A DNA stretch of 9,526 nucleotides from JBBRHH01 sp038222915 (GCA_038222915.1 JBBRHH010000212.1:1-9526); one strand, 5' to 3'. Positions 1 to 8,100 are shown, numbered from the stretch's first letter. Numbers and translations: made by a program. The notes: a model not told the origin generated them from the sequence alone.

Positions 1-681
1 GGTGTTGCGATAGATGTCATAGCTGGCCGCGCCGCTCGAAGCGGACCACGCGACGTGCACATGATCCGTAAACGTTCCGTCACTCGCAGTAACGCCTGTG
101 GGTGCCGCCGGAACCGTGACCGGGACCGCACGAAGGCCCGAATCGCCGGCGCTGAACCCGCTCGAAAGCGTGCCGGTTTTCGCTTTCACCCAATAGAAGT
201 ACGTCGTCCCCGCCGTCGCGGTCGTGTCGTCGTAACTGACTGCTGTTGTGGTACCAAGAATCGATCCGGCCGCAGAATCGTTGGTTGTCCCACGATAAAC
301 ATCATAGCTCGTCGCCCCACTCGAGACCGTCCATGTTACGCGCACCCGATCGGTGTAAGTTCCATCGGTCGCGCTCACGCCAGACGGCGCTGATGGAGCG
401 GCCAACGCCACCGCTCGAACACCTGAGTCCGCAGCGCTGAACCCGCTCGGCCCACCGGTGTTCTTCGCCTTCACCCAGTAGTAGTAAGTCGTACCCGCCA
501 CGGCCGTCGTGTCGTCATAAGCATTGGTCGCCACGTTCCCGAGCAAGCCGGCGTTGGCAGAGTTGTTGGTCGTCGCGCGATACACGTCATAGCTCGTCGC
601 CCCGGAAGCCGCTGTCCACCCCACGTGCACCTTGTCGGTAAAAGTCCCATCGCTCGCGGCCACGCCCTTCGGCGCACCGGG
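1..681 (-). repeat. FnIII-coding tandem repeats, distal block (units 4-6, last one partial)
   Basis: Three units of about 285 bp begin at the codons near 681, 396 and 111. Each encodes the pattern P-x-GV-(S/T)A-(S/T)DG-T-(Y/F)TD-x-V-x-V-x-W, then SYD-(V/I)-(Y/L)R-x-TTN(N/D)S, then YYWVKAK and GFSA-x-DSG. The strict 95-residue spacing and the similarity between units point to duplication inside the gene. Short exact DNA matches remain within and between blocks; for example a 20-base match lies at 338-357 and 1733-1752. Confidence 0.85.
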
Positions 682-3600
682 GGCCGTCACCGCCGCCGCG
701 CGGAATTCAAACCAGTTGAAGTTTCCGATAAATCCGTTCGAAGCATTCGTATCCATCACTACGCGAACAATGTGCGTCCCGGCCGGCAGATTCACACCGT
801 ACGTCGTCACCGTCGTCCACGTGGCCCAACTGCCAGTATTCGGCATGTTCAACGTATTGGTAACCGGCGAACCATCCAGCGTGAGATGGAACTTTCCACC
901 CAACACAGGCGATGCAACGCGGAAGTCGAAGTTGAACGCTCCCCCTGCTCCAGTGTTGACCGTATAGCCGAGCCACTCGCCCGCCTTCACATATCCAAGC
1001 TGATAGCCGCCGCCCGCATCGGCGGATGCTTCAATATCCACGCCAAGCCCTGGCCGATACGTCGCCCCACCAAGATTGGCCGTCTCCGTATCGTGATATG
1101 CAAGTCCCTCACCGCCCGCATCAAAATCCTCGGCCTGAATCCGAACCGGCAGCGCAAATGCAACATCCTTGAACGGAGTGCTGGTCACGGGCGGCGGCGG
1201 AGATGCCGGAGGTGGAGGCGAAACGGGCGGCGGTGGCGGTACTGCCTTGAATCCAGTGTCCCCAGCGCCGGCAACACTCGCACCAGCCGAATTTCTCGAC
1301 TCCACCCAATAGTAATATGTGACGCCAGCGGTCCCCGTGGCATCGTCGTAGCCGGTCGTTGAAGAATTGCCCAGCAGCGTCGCCAAGCTCGAATCGTTGG
1401 TTGCGCTGCGCAGCACGTCATAACTGGCAGCGCCGCTCGAAGCGCTCCAGGTCACATGCACATGATCCGTATACGCGCCATCGCTCGCGCTCACGCCCGA
1501 TGGGGGCGCAACTGTGGCAACCGCGCGATACCCCGCATCCGAAGTGCTGAACCCGCCCGGTCCGGTGCTGTTTCGCGACAGCACCCAGTAATAATAGGTC
1601 GTCCCCGCAGTCGCGCCCGTGTCGTCAAGTGTCAGCCCGGTCGTGCTGCCCACAATCCCCGCCGTTGCGGAATTGTTGACCGTGTTGCTGTAAAGGTCAT
1701 AGCTGATCGCGCCGGGCGCCGCGCTCCACGTGACGCGCACCCGATCGGTGTACGTTCCATCCGTCGCACTGACACCGCTCGCCGCTGTAGGTGCTGTGAC
1801 GGCCCGCGATCCCGCATCCGATACGCTCGTCGAGTTCCCGAACGTGTTCTTGGCCTTCACCCAGTAAAAATATCCCGTGCCCGCGACAGCTGTCCCATCG
1901 TCAATCGTCGTCAACGCCGTATTGGTGACGAACGTCGCAGTATTCACGTCATTCGTCGTACTTCGCAGCACATCGTAGCTGCTCGCGCCGGCGGCGCCGT
2001 TCCATGTCACCCGGACCTTGTCGGTATACGTCCCATCGCTCGCCGAAACGGATGTCGACGCAACCGGCGCCAGGCCCACGTCAAACGTCCCAAGCTGTCC
2101 CTGCGCCACGGCGTTGGACGAAGTATCCACCACCTGCCCGGCCTGCATCGTCAGCGTGTACGTGCCGTTTTCCGAAGGATCAAACCCACCCCCCGGCGCT
2201 GTGATCTGGTAAGTCACCGTCTTCGAAGTCGCGGTGCTGTTCGCTCCAAACCCGACAAACGCAGCGTACTGCAAAAAACCGTTCGGCCCGGTCACCAGCA
2301 CATCCGAGGAATCGATCGACGAAGCGTCAATTCCCTGATCGTCGGTATACGTCACCGTGAAGTTGACGGTCGTATCGCCTGACGCAACTGCGCCCGGCGC
2401 GAGATACGTTGCCGTCGGCACGGTCGAATCCGCCGTCTGCGCAACTTCATTCGCGCCGATGTCATAGGCCGACCCTTGCGGAAGAGTGTTGCCGAAAAAG
2501 TCCTGCGCGCCCGCGTTGAGTCCAAACTGTGCGAGGGAAACCCCGGCGTTTACGAGCGGAGACTGGGCGGACAGTTGATACGCCGCCAGTGTTGCAAGCT
2601 GATCCGCATTGCCGATGGTCCCGCCGCCGCCAGCGCTCGCAAGCTGCGGAGCGACATTGAGCCCGACGTTTACGCCGCCGATTTTTTCCTGGCCGGCCCC
2701 GGTGCGCCAGGCGCTCAGGCTTCCGTAGCTCCCGCCGTTGGCGTTGACGCTGAATGTGCTGCCGCTTGACCAATAGTCATTCCCCTGAAATATCAGATCC
2801 GACAGCCCCGAAGCGGCATTCACCAGCGCCAACCCACCGGTGGTGATGAGAATATTGTTGCGCACATGCGTGCTCGGGCCGGCGTTAATCTGCAGCGCCG
2901 ATGGCGTCCCGCTCGCGGCCGGCGAGATATAGCTCGTGTTGTTGTAAACGTCGGTGTTCGCCACCGCCCCACCGATCAGAATTCCATCGTAACTGTTCTT
3001 TCGCCCATCATCTTCGCCGATGTTGTAGCGGATCGTATTGTGCGAAGCGGTGCCGCCATTGCCGCCGTAAATCATATAGCCGGCGCCGTCGTTGTCGTGC
3101 GAATAGTTGTACTGCATCAACGAGTTGGTGGTGTTCTGATCGAAATCAAAACCGCCGCCGTCGGCCGAGCCGGCCGTGCGATTGTGGTACGACTCGTTGT
3201 ACTGAAGCGTCACATTGTTCGCGTCGTACGCCCAGATCCCCACCGGCCCTTCGCCCGGCTGATTATGCAATCCATTGTCGTGCGCCACCGATCGCTCAAC
3301 CGTCGCTCCATCCACGCTTCCCAGCACGATCCCGTTCCCCGTGTTGGTCGTGGCGTTCGGATCGCCAAGGTTGTTGTAGACGGTGTCGTGCCCCAGGTAG
3401 ATGTGCGTGATCGCGTAGTTTTTTGTGCTGGCGTTGAACGTGTACCCGTAGGTCGAGATCCCGGCCACCTGGTTGTCGTGGCTAGCCGAGTTGGTGATGT
3501 GCACGTTGTCGTAGCCGCTCGCGCCGTTGTAGCCGCCGAGAATGATCCCGGTCCCGCCAAAGCCGCCGACATCGACGTTGTCGATGTAAACATGGCTGCG

Positions 3601-4083
3601 CTTCGTATTGCCGCTCAGATCGTTGTAAAAATTGATGCCGCTTCCCGCGTTCGTCGAAGCGCCCGAGCCGGTGAAATTCAGATTGGAGATGTTGAAGCCG
3701 CCATAGTCGTGCGCATAAAGGCCCGTTCCACCGCCCGCATCAATCGTCGCCCGGCCAGTCCCGTACGACCCGATGTTGATCGTGCCGTTCAACTGCCCCG
3801 CCCATTGCTGTCCCGGATCAAACCACAGCGTCCCGGCAAACGTCGCTCCCCCCTGAAAAAGAATGCTGTCACCGGCCGCGTAAGTAAAATTGTCCGCCTG
3901 TGCAATGCTCTGCCACGGCGTGTTGGCCGAGAGCCCATCGTTGGCGTCACTCCCGTTCGGGCTGACGTAATAAGCTGAGAATAGCAGCCGCCCTTCAAGA
4001 AATTCCCACCTGCTCGTCCGGCCGCTTTTGGCGCGTTTGACCGCTCGAAGAAGTTTCCTGCGATTAATCGATGCGGAATTCAC
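1..4083 (-). CDS. Giant LEPR-XLL surface protein: beta-helix, Ig-like, FnIII array and CBM6-like module (3' end outside window)
   Basis: Large modular exported protein; 1361 codons lie in the window with no stop, so the C-terminus is missing. The reading frame is closed upstream by TAA at 4105-4107, and GTG at 4081-4083 is the only ordinary start codon before the sorting motif; its ribosome-binding site is weak. Residues 26-37 (WEFLEGRLLFSA) match the planctomycete LEPR-XLL motif; no classical signal peptide is visible. Residues about 38-547 are a right-handed parallel beta-helix, opening with YYVSPNGSDANDG, carrying many Asn/His-rich rungs such as NNVTLQYNESYHN, and closing with DIGANEV. An Ig-like module (about 552-672) follows. 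FnIII units start near 673, 765 and 860. A proline linker (948-972) leads to a CBM6-like module (979-1127; IQAEDFD, GEWLGYTV, GNFNWFEF). More FnIII units start near 1135, 1230 and 1325, the last cut by the edge. Binding or processing of extracellular polysaccharide is inferred; no catalytic site was identified. Confidence 0.9.
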   Translation of the reverse strand, partial: MNSASINRRKLLRAVKRAKSGRTSRWEFLEGRLLFSAYYVSPNGSDANDGLSANTPWQSIAQADNFTYAAGDSILFQGGATFAGTLWFDPGQQWAGQLNGTINIGSYGTGRATIDAGGGTGLYAHDYGGFNISNLNFTGSGASTNAGSGINFYNDLSGNTKRSHVYIDNVDVGGFGGTGIILGGYNGASGYDNVHITNSASHDNQVAGISTYGYTFNASTKNYAITHIYLGHDTVYNNLGDPNATTNTGNGIVLGSVDGATVERSVAHDNGLHNQPGEGPVGIWAYDANNVTLQYNESYHNRTAGSADGGGFDFDQNTTNSLMQYNYSHDNDGAGYMIYGGNGGTASHNTIRYNIGEDDGRKNSYDGILIGGAVANTDVYNNTSYISPAASGTPSALQINAGPSTHVRNNILITTGGLALVNAASGLSDLIFQGNDYWSSGSTFSVNANGGSYGSLSAWRTGAGQEKIGGVNVGLNVAPQLASAGGGGTIGNADQLATLAAYQLSAQSPLVNAGVSLAQFGLNAGAQDFFGNTLPQGSAYDIGANEVAQTADSTVPTATYLAPGAVASGDTTVNFTVTYTDDQGIDASSIDSSDVLVTGPNGFLQYAAFVGFGANSTATSKTVTYQITAPGGGFDPSENGTYTLTMQAGQVVDTSSNAVAQGQLGTFDVGLAPVASTSVSASDGTYTDKVRVTWNGAAGASSYDVLRSTTNDVNTATFVTNTALTTIDDGTAVAGTGYFYWVKAKNTFGNSTSVSDAGSRAVTAPTAASGVSATDGTYTDRVRVTWSAAPGAISYDLYSNTVNNSATAGIVGSTTGLTLDDTGATAGTTYYYWVLSRNSTGPGGFSTSDAGYRAVATVAPPSGVSASDGAYTDHVHVTWSASSGAASYDVLRSATNDSSLATLLGNSSTTGYDDATGTAGVTYYYWVESRNSAGASVAGAGDTGFKAVPPPPPVSPPPPASPPPPVTSTPFKDVAFALPVRIQAEDFDAGGEGLAYHDTETANLGGATYRPGLGVDIEASADAGGGYQLGYVKAGEWLGYTVNTGAGGAFNFDFRVASPVLGGKFHLTLDGSPVTNTLNMPNTGSWATWTTVTTYGVNLPAGTHIVRVVMDTNASNGFIGNFNWFEFRAAAVTAPGAPKGVAASDGTFTDKVHVGWTAASGATSYDVYRATTNNSANAGLLGNVATNAYDDTTAVAGTTYYYWVKAKNTGGPSGFSAADSGVRAVALAAPSAPSGVSATDGTYTDRVRVTWTVSSGATSYDVYRGTTNDSAAGSILGTTTAVSYDDTTATAGTTYFYWVKAKTGTLSSGFSAGDSGLRAVPVTVPAAPTGVTASDGTFTDHVHVAWSASSGAASYDIYRNT
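1243..2067 (-). repeat. FnIII-coding tandem repeats, proximal block (units 1-3)
   Basis: Three units start at residues about 673, 765 and 860, spaced 92 and 95 residues apart, with the same consensus as the distal block (SASDGTYTDKVRVTW, then SYDVLRSTTND, then YFYWVKAKN). The block is separated from the distal units by the proline linker and the CBM6-like module. This suggests that the FnIII array was interrupted by insertion of a linker plus CBM, or that it was duplicated around it. Confidence 0.85.
3973..4008 (-). other. LEPR-XLL-type N-terminal motif of the giant surface protein
   Basis: Encodes WEFLEGRLLFSA at residues 26-37, preceded by a basic stretch (RRKLLRAVKRAKSGR). The core LE-x-R-x-L-x-S-A agrees with the short LEPR-XLL domain known at the N-termini of large planctomycete surface proteins, with Gly in place of Pro. 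The beta-helix begins immediately afterwards at YYVSP. This is the main support both for the start-codon choice and for the organism assignment. Its role in sorting or export is the family interpretation and is not shown by this sequence. Confidence 0.75.
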
Positions 4084-4305
4084 GATGCAGTGGCCTGCTT
4101 TGGTTTAATACTGTTGGTTCTTGGGACCAGTTACGCCCGATAACGACCCAGCAAGATTAAGCCCGCGGCGATGACAAATCCATGAGGGAAGTCGCTTATT
4201 CCACCCTACTTCACTCGCCGGCGCTCTAAACGGTGGGACTGGGCAACCTTTTCCGAAAATGCCCCCCGTGGCATGGCCTCCCGCAAATCCGCCACCAACA
4301 TCAAT
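4084..4305. other. Intergenic region upstream of the giant surface protein
   Basis: 222 bp between the end of the zinc-ribbon gene and the GTG of the giant gene. I see no convincing coding sequence, tRNA or strong terminator. A small imperfect hairpin can form at 4114-4128 (TGGTTC-TTG-GGACCA, one G-T pair), but it lacks a T run. On the minus strand a TATTAA (plus-strand positions 4106-4111) could be a -10 element without a clear -35. A promoter for the giant gene would be expected here but cannot be placed with confidence. Confidence 0.4.
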
Positions 4306-4506
4306 TTATCGATGCACGCCGTCCATTAACGTCATCCATGCCAGCGTGGAAGCAAGCATTAGCACCATCACCAGCGCGCTCCCACCAAACCACCGACGGC
4401 GTCGGCCGGCCGAGGGATCCTGAATCACGATCGCGCACCCACAGGCGCAGGTTGCCTGACGTGTCGAAACCAGCGATAGGCAACCATCACATTGAGTGAA
4501 GCCCAT
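4306..4506 (-). CDS. Small zinc-ribbon protein with one membrane segment
   Basis: 66 residues, ATG at 4504-4506, stop TAA at 4306-4308. The ATG is preceded by GGGAG (4511-4515) four bases upstream, which favours it over the upstream in-frame TTG at 4522-4524. The N-terminus carries two cysteine knuckles, C6-x2-C9 and C20-A-C22-G-C24, the pattern of a short zinc ribbon. A basic stretch (GRRRRWF, about 36-42) leads into a hydrophobic span of about 17-20 residues (about 43-60), and the protein ends in DGVHR. The likely topology is a cytoplasmic zinc ribbon with a C-terminal membrane anchor, by the positive-inside rule. I do not recognise a named family. It lies 96 bp downstream of the His-rich lipoprotein gene on the same strand and may be cotranscribed with it. 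A chance ORF remains possible because of its size, but the Cys knuckles, membrane span and ribosome-binding site together argue against that. Confidence 0.6.
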   Translation of the reverse strand: MGFTQCDGCLSLVSTRQATCACGCAIVIQDPSAGRRRRWFGGSALVMVLMLASTLAWMTLMDGVHR

Positions 4507-4510
4507 ATAA

Positions 4511-4515
4511 CTCCC
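4511..4515 (-). promoter_or_regulatory. Ribosome-binding site of the zinc-ribbon gene
   Basis: Minus-strand GGGAG, separated by four bases (TTAT) from ATG at 4504-4506. It decides between this ATG and the TTG six codons upstream. Confidence 0.45.
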
Positions 4516-4588
4516 GCGAAGCAAAAGAGCGTCCGATAACTTGGCTACACTCCTCCATCATCGCCACGCTGGACCGATATTCATGAGC

Positions 4589-4602
4589 TTTTCGTGCGAA
4601 AA
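4589..4602. other. Perfect short palindrome abutting the lipoprotein stop codon
   Basis: TTTTCG-TG-CGAAAA directly follows the TGA (4603-4605) of the lipoprotein gene. Six complementary base pairs flank a two-base centre; as RNA it would be five pairs with a four-base loop. It is A/T-rich and has no T run after it in the direction of transcription, so it is at best a weak stem-loop and not a convincing intrinsic terminator. Confidence 0.3.
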
Positions 4603-4980
4603 TCAATGATGACCGCCATGCCCACCCATCGACCCCGAATGGCTCACCGGCGACGACGCATGCACGGCCGGCGGCGATGCTGCAACATGTCCTCCTCCGT
4701 CATGCCCGACCACATCGTGATGCCCAACCGCGTCATGTTGCCAATGATCATGCGCTTCCCCATTCCAGGCCAAGTGGCCTTCCTCATCATGATGGTGGTG
4801 ATGAAAATGATTAAAATCTTCGCCAAAAAATCCGCCATAGACCCACTCTGGTCCATACGGTCCTTCGTCGTAATAAGGCCGGTAGTACCCCGCTTCCGAA
4901 TAAACCCCTTCGCTCTCGCACCCCGACAAACCAATCCCCATCAACCCCAGAATCAGCAGAGAAATAATGCCGGAACGCAT
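4603..4980 (-). CDS. Histidine-rich lipoprotein of unknown function
   Basis: 125 residues, ATG at 4978-4980, stop TGA at 4603-4605. The start is set by AGAGGAG six bases upstream and by the signal peptide that begins there: MRSG, hydrophobic ISLLILGLMGIG, then lipobox LSG-C21, so Cys21 should be lipidated and the protein membrane-anchored. Residues 25-55 are rich in Tyr, Gly, Pro and acidic residues (GYYRPYYDEGPYGPEW). From residue 58 to the end there are 19 histidines in 68 residues, including five in a row (60-64) followed by DEE, and then spaced GH, GHH and DH pairs ending in GGHGGHH. No enzyme domain is recognised. Binding of Zn, Ni, Cu or Co outside the cytoplasmic membrane is inferred from composition only. 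It is divergent from the cytochrome-like gene at 5138 and may lead a short minus-strand unit with the zinc-ribbon gene. Confidence 0.8.
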   Translation of the reverse strand: MRSGIISLLILGLMGIGLSGCESEGVYSEAGYYRPYYDEGPYGPEWVYGGFFGEDFNHFHHHHHDEEGHLAWNGEAHDHWQHDAVGHHDVVGHDGGGHVAASPPAVHASSPVSHSGSMGGHGGHH

Positions 4981-5137
4981 GGCCGACTCCTCTCGTACAA
5001 CCCTCAATTCTACGCCTCCCGATTCACCCTCTCTTCACGTTCGCAACATCGTCCCTTAAGTTGGCAAACATCCGGGAAGCATCTGCGGTAGATTAAGAAG
5101 TAGGAAAGCGATCACATCCCAACTGGAACGCCGCTGC
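4981..5137. promoter_or_regulatory. Divergent intergenic promoter region
   Basis: 157 bp between two divergent genes, so it should hold both promoters. For the lipoprotein, minus-strand TAGAAT (5007-5012) is a fair -10 candidate 26 bases from the ATG, without a clear -35. For the plus-strand pair, TTGGCA (5061-5066) resembles a -35 and TAGATT (5089-5094) a -10, but their 22-base spacing is too long for a standard sigma-70 promoter. The sigma-54 pattern was checked from TGGCA at 5062 and does not fit. The plus-strand ATG at 5138 has no good Shine-Dalgarno sequence. No operator palindrome stands out. Confidence 0.35.
4987..4993 (-). promoter_or_regulatory. Ribosome-binding site of the His-rich lipoprotein
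   Basis: Minus-strand AGAGGAG, a near-perfect Shine-Dalgarno sequence six bases before ATG 4978-4980. It excludes the longer reading from an in-frame TTG at 5005-5007, which would put a charged extension (RVVREESA) before the signal peptide. Confidence 0.7.
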
Positions 5138-8100
5138 ATGAACAAGAAGAACCGCTACTGGCTCGCATTCACGATCCCAACCGCCTGCGTCGTCCTCGCC
5201 GCGTTGTTCGTACCCGTGCGGGCGGCCGAGCCAGCGCCCAAACAACGGCCCATCGACTTCAACCGCGATATCCGCCCCATCCTCTCAGACAACTGTTACG
5301 CCTGTCACGGCCCCGACAAAAACAAACGCAAGGCCGACCTCCGCATCGACACGAAGGACGGCTTCTTCACCCCCATCAAAGACCACACCCCCGTCGTCCC
5401 AGGCCACTCGGACCAGAGCGAACTCTTCCACCGCATCACCACCGATGACAAAGACGAGCGCATGCCCGACCCCAAGTCCAACAAGCGCCTCTCTCCAAAA
5501 GAAGTCGCCCTCATCAAGCGCTGGATCGACGAAGGCGCACAATGGAAAGGCCACTGGGCCTACCTTAAACCCGAATCGCAGCTCCCGGCCGACAACGCCG
5601 ACAAATGGGCCATCAACCCCATCGACCGCTTCATCAGCCAGGACCTTTCCCAGCGTTCGTTGCAACATTCCCCACCCGCCGACCACGTCACGTTGATCCG
5701 TCGCCTCTACTTCGACCTCGTCGGCCTTCCCCCCACGCCCCAGCAAGTCCAGGCCTTCATCGCCGATCAATCGCCCAACGCCTACGACAAAGTCGTCAAC
5801 GAGCTCCTCGCCTCCCCCCACTTCGGCGAGCGCATGGCCATCTACTGGCTCGATCTCGTCCGCTACGCCGACACCATCGGCTATCACTCCGACAACCCGC
5901 GCGACATCTTCCCCTACCGCGACTGGGTCATCAGCGCCTTCAACAACAACCAGCACTTCGACCAGTTCACCATTGAACAACTCGCCGGCGATCTCCTCCC
6001 CAACTCAACCCTCCAACAGAAAGTAGCCTCCGCCTACAACCGCCTCCTCCAAACCACCGAAGAAGGCGGCGCGCAACCCAAGGAATACACCGCCAAATAC
6101 GCCTCCGACCGCGTCCGCAACGTCTCCACCGTCTGGCTCGGCAGCACCATGGGCTGCTGCGAATGCCACGACCACAAATTCGACCCCTTCCTCACCCGCG
6201 ACTTCTACAGCATGGAAGCCTTTTTCGCGGACATCAAAGAAGCCGCCGTCGGCCGCCGCGAAGCCGGCATGCCGGTCGCCAACGACGAGCAGCTCGCCAA
6301 ATTAAAAGCCGTCGAAGAGCGCGTAGCCACAGCCCAGCACAAGTTGGACGCCAACACCCCCGAGCTAGCCGCCGGCCAAGCCAAGTGGGAACAATCCATT
6401 CAGTCCAACAAAACCGTCCAGTGGAAAACGCTCACCCCCGCTTCCACCAAATCTGAAAAAGGTACGACACTCAAAGTCCTCCCCGACGGCGCACTCCTCG
6501 CCACCGGCCCCGCCCCCGACACCGAAAAATACACCATCACCGTCCAGTCCGATCTCAAGGCCATCACCGCCTTCCGCCTCGAAGCCCTCCCCGACGATTC
6601 CCTCCCGAACAAAGGCCCCGGCCGAGGCAACAACGGCAATTTCGTCCTCAGCCATTTCGACGTCCAGCTGAAAGACGGCGAAAAACTCACCCCCGTCCCC
6701 CTCCAAAACGCCACCGCCAGCTACGAGCAAAAAGAATTCGCCATCACCAACACCATCGCCGAAAAGCCCGAGCCCAAAAAAGGCTGGGCCATGATGGAAA
6801 AAGCCGGCACCGCCCAATACGCCTACTTCGAAACCAAAACCGACGTAGGCGACGGCCTCGCCGAAACCACCCTCGTCTTCACCCTTCGCCACGAGTGGGG
6901 ATCGGCCCATCAGCTTGGAAAATTCCGTCTCTCCGCCACCGCCGACAAGCGCCCCATCCGCGTCGAAGGCAAAGGCCTCCCCAAAGAGATCCAGGACATC
7001 GCCGGCCTCGAAGCCGACAAGCGCAACGACGCCCAGAAGAAAACCCTCGCCACCTACTACCGCACCATCGCGCCGGAACTGAACACCGCCCGCGCCGAGC
7101 TCGCGACAGTTCAAAAAGAACGCGACGCCTTCGTAGCCTCCGTCCCCAAGTGCCTCATCTCCACGGCGGAAGCCCCCAGGGTCATCAAGATCCTCCATCG
7201 CGGCAACTGGCAGGACGAAACCGGCGACGTAGTCCAGCCGGCCATCCCCGCTTTCCTCGGCAAGCTTGAAATCAAAGACCGCCGCGCCAACCGTCTCGAC
7301 CTCGCCCAGTGGCTGGTCGCCCGCGACAACCCCCTCACCGCCCGCGTCTTCGTCAACCGCCTCTGGAAACTCTTCTACGGCGAAGGCCTCGCCCGCCGCC
7401 TCGAAGATCTTGGCTCGCAGGGCGAACCCCCCACCCATCCCGAGCTTCTCGACTGGCTCGCCGTAGATTTCATGGACAGCGGCTGGGACATCAAGCACAC
7501 CATCAAGCAGATGGTCACCTCCGCCACCTATCGCCAGGCCTCAACCCCCACCGCCGAACAAAAAGAACGCGACCCCGAAAACCGCTGGTACGCACACCAG
7601 TCCCGCTTCCGCCTCGACGCCGAATTCGTCCGCGACAATGCCCTCGCCGTCTCCGGCCTCCTCTCCCTCAAAATCGGCGGCGATAGCGTCCACCCCTACC
7701 AACCCCCCGGCTATTGGGATTTCCTCAACTTCCCCACCCGCACCTGGGCCGCCGACAAAGGTGACTCCGAATACCGTCGCGGCCTCTACACCTGGTGGCA
7801 GCGAACCTTCCTCCATCCCAGCCTCCTCGCCTTCGACGCCCCCACCCGCGAAGAATGCACCGCCGACCGCCCCCGCTCCAACGTCCCCCAGCAGGCCCTG
7901 ACTCTCCTCAACGATCCAACCTACGTCGAAGCCGCCCGCGTCTTCGCCACCCACATCCTCCAACAGGGCGGCCAAACCACCATCGACAAACTCACCTTCG
8001 CCTACCAGAACGCCCTCTCCCGCAACCCCAGACCTCAGGAAATCCAACTCCTCACCACGCTCCTCGAAAGACAAACCGCCGAATACCAGAAGGACAAATC

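Noticed and set aside
1456..2382. 308-codon plus-strand open frame
   Set aside because: Antisense mirror of the FnIII/Ig-like region; Arg-rich, and its apparent internal repetition comes from the FnIII repeats.
2866..3978. 370-codon plus-strand open frame
   Set aside because: Codon-register mirror of the beta-helix region of the minus-strand gene; Arg/Val-rich with no recognisable domain.
4233..4499. 88-codon plus-strand open frame
   Set aside because: Basic, low-quality sequence with no domain; it overlaps the better supported zinc-ribbon gene.
4589..4602. Intrinsic terminator after the lipoprotein gene
   Set aside because: The stem is A/T-rich with two G-C pairs and no following T run in the direction of transcription.
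4594..5091. 165-codon plus-strand open frame with Met-rich hydrophobic text
   Set aside because: Opposite the lipoprotein; its Met run is the reverse complement of the His codons (CAT read as ATG). The lipoprotein has a lipobox and a ribosome-binding site.
5061..5094. Sigma-54 or standard sigma-70 promoter for the plus-strand pair
   Set aside because: TGGCA at 5062 lacks the GC element at the required distance, and the TTGGCA/TAGATT pair is spaced 22 bases. Kept only as a weak note in the intergenic entry.
6365..7498. 377-codon open frame on the minus strand opposite the DUF1553 gene
   Set aside because: Shadow of the plus-strand gene: C-ending codons suppress stops in this antisense frame. 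The product is biased to Gly, Glu, Ala and Val, without motifs.
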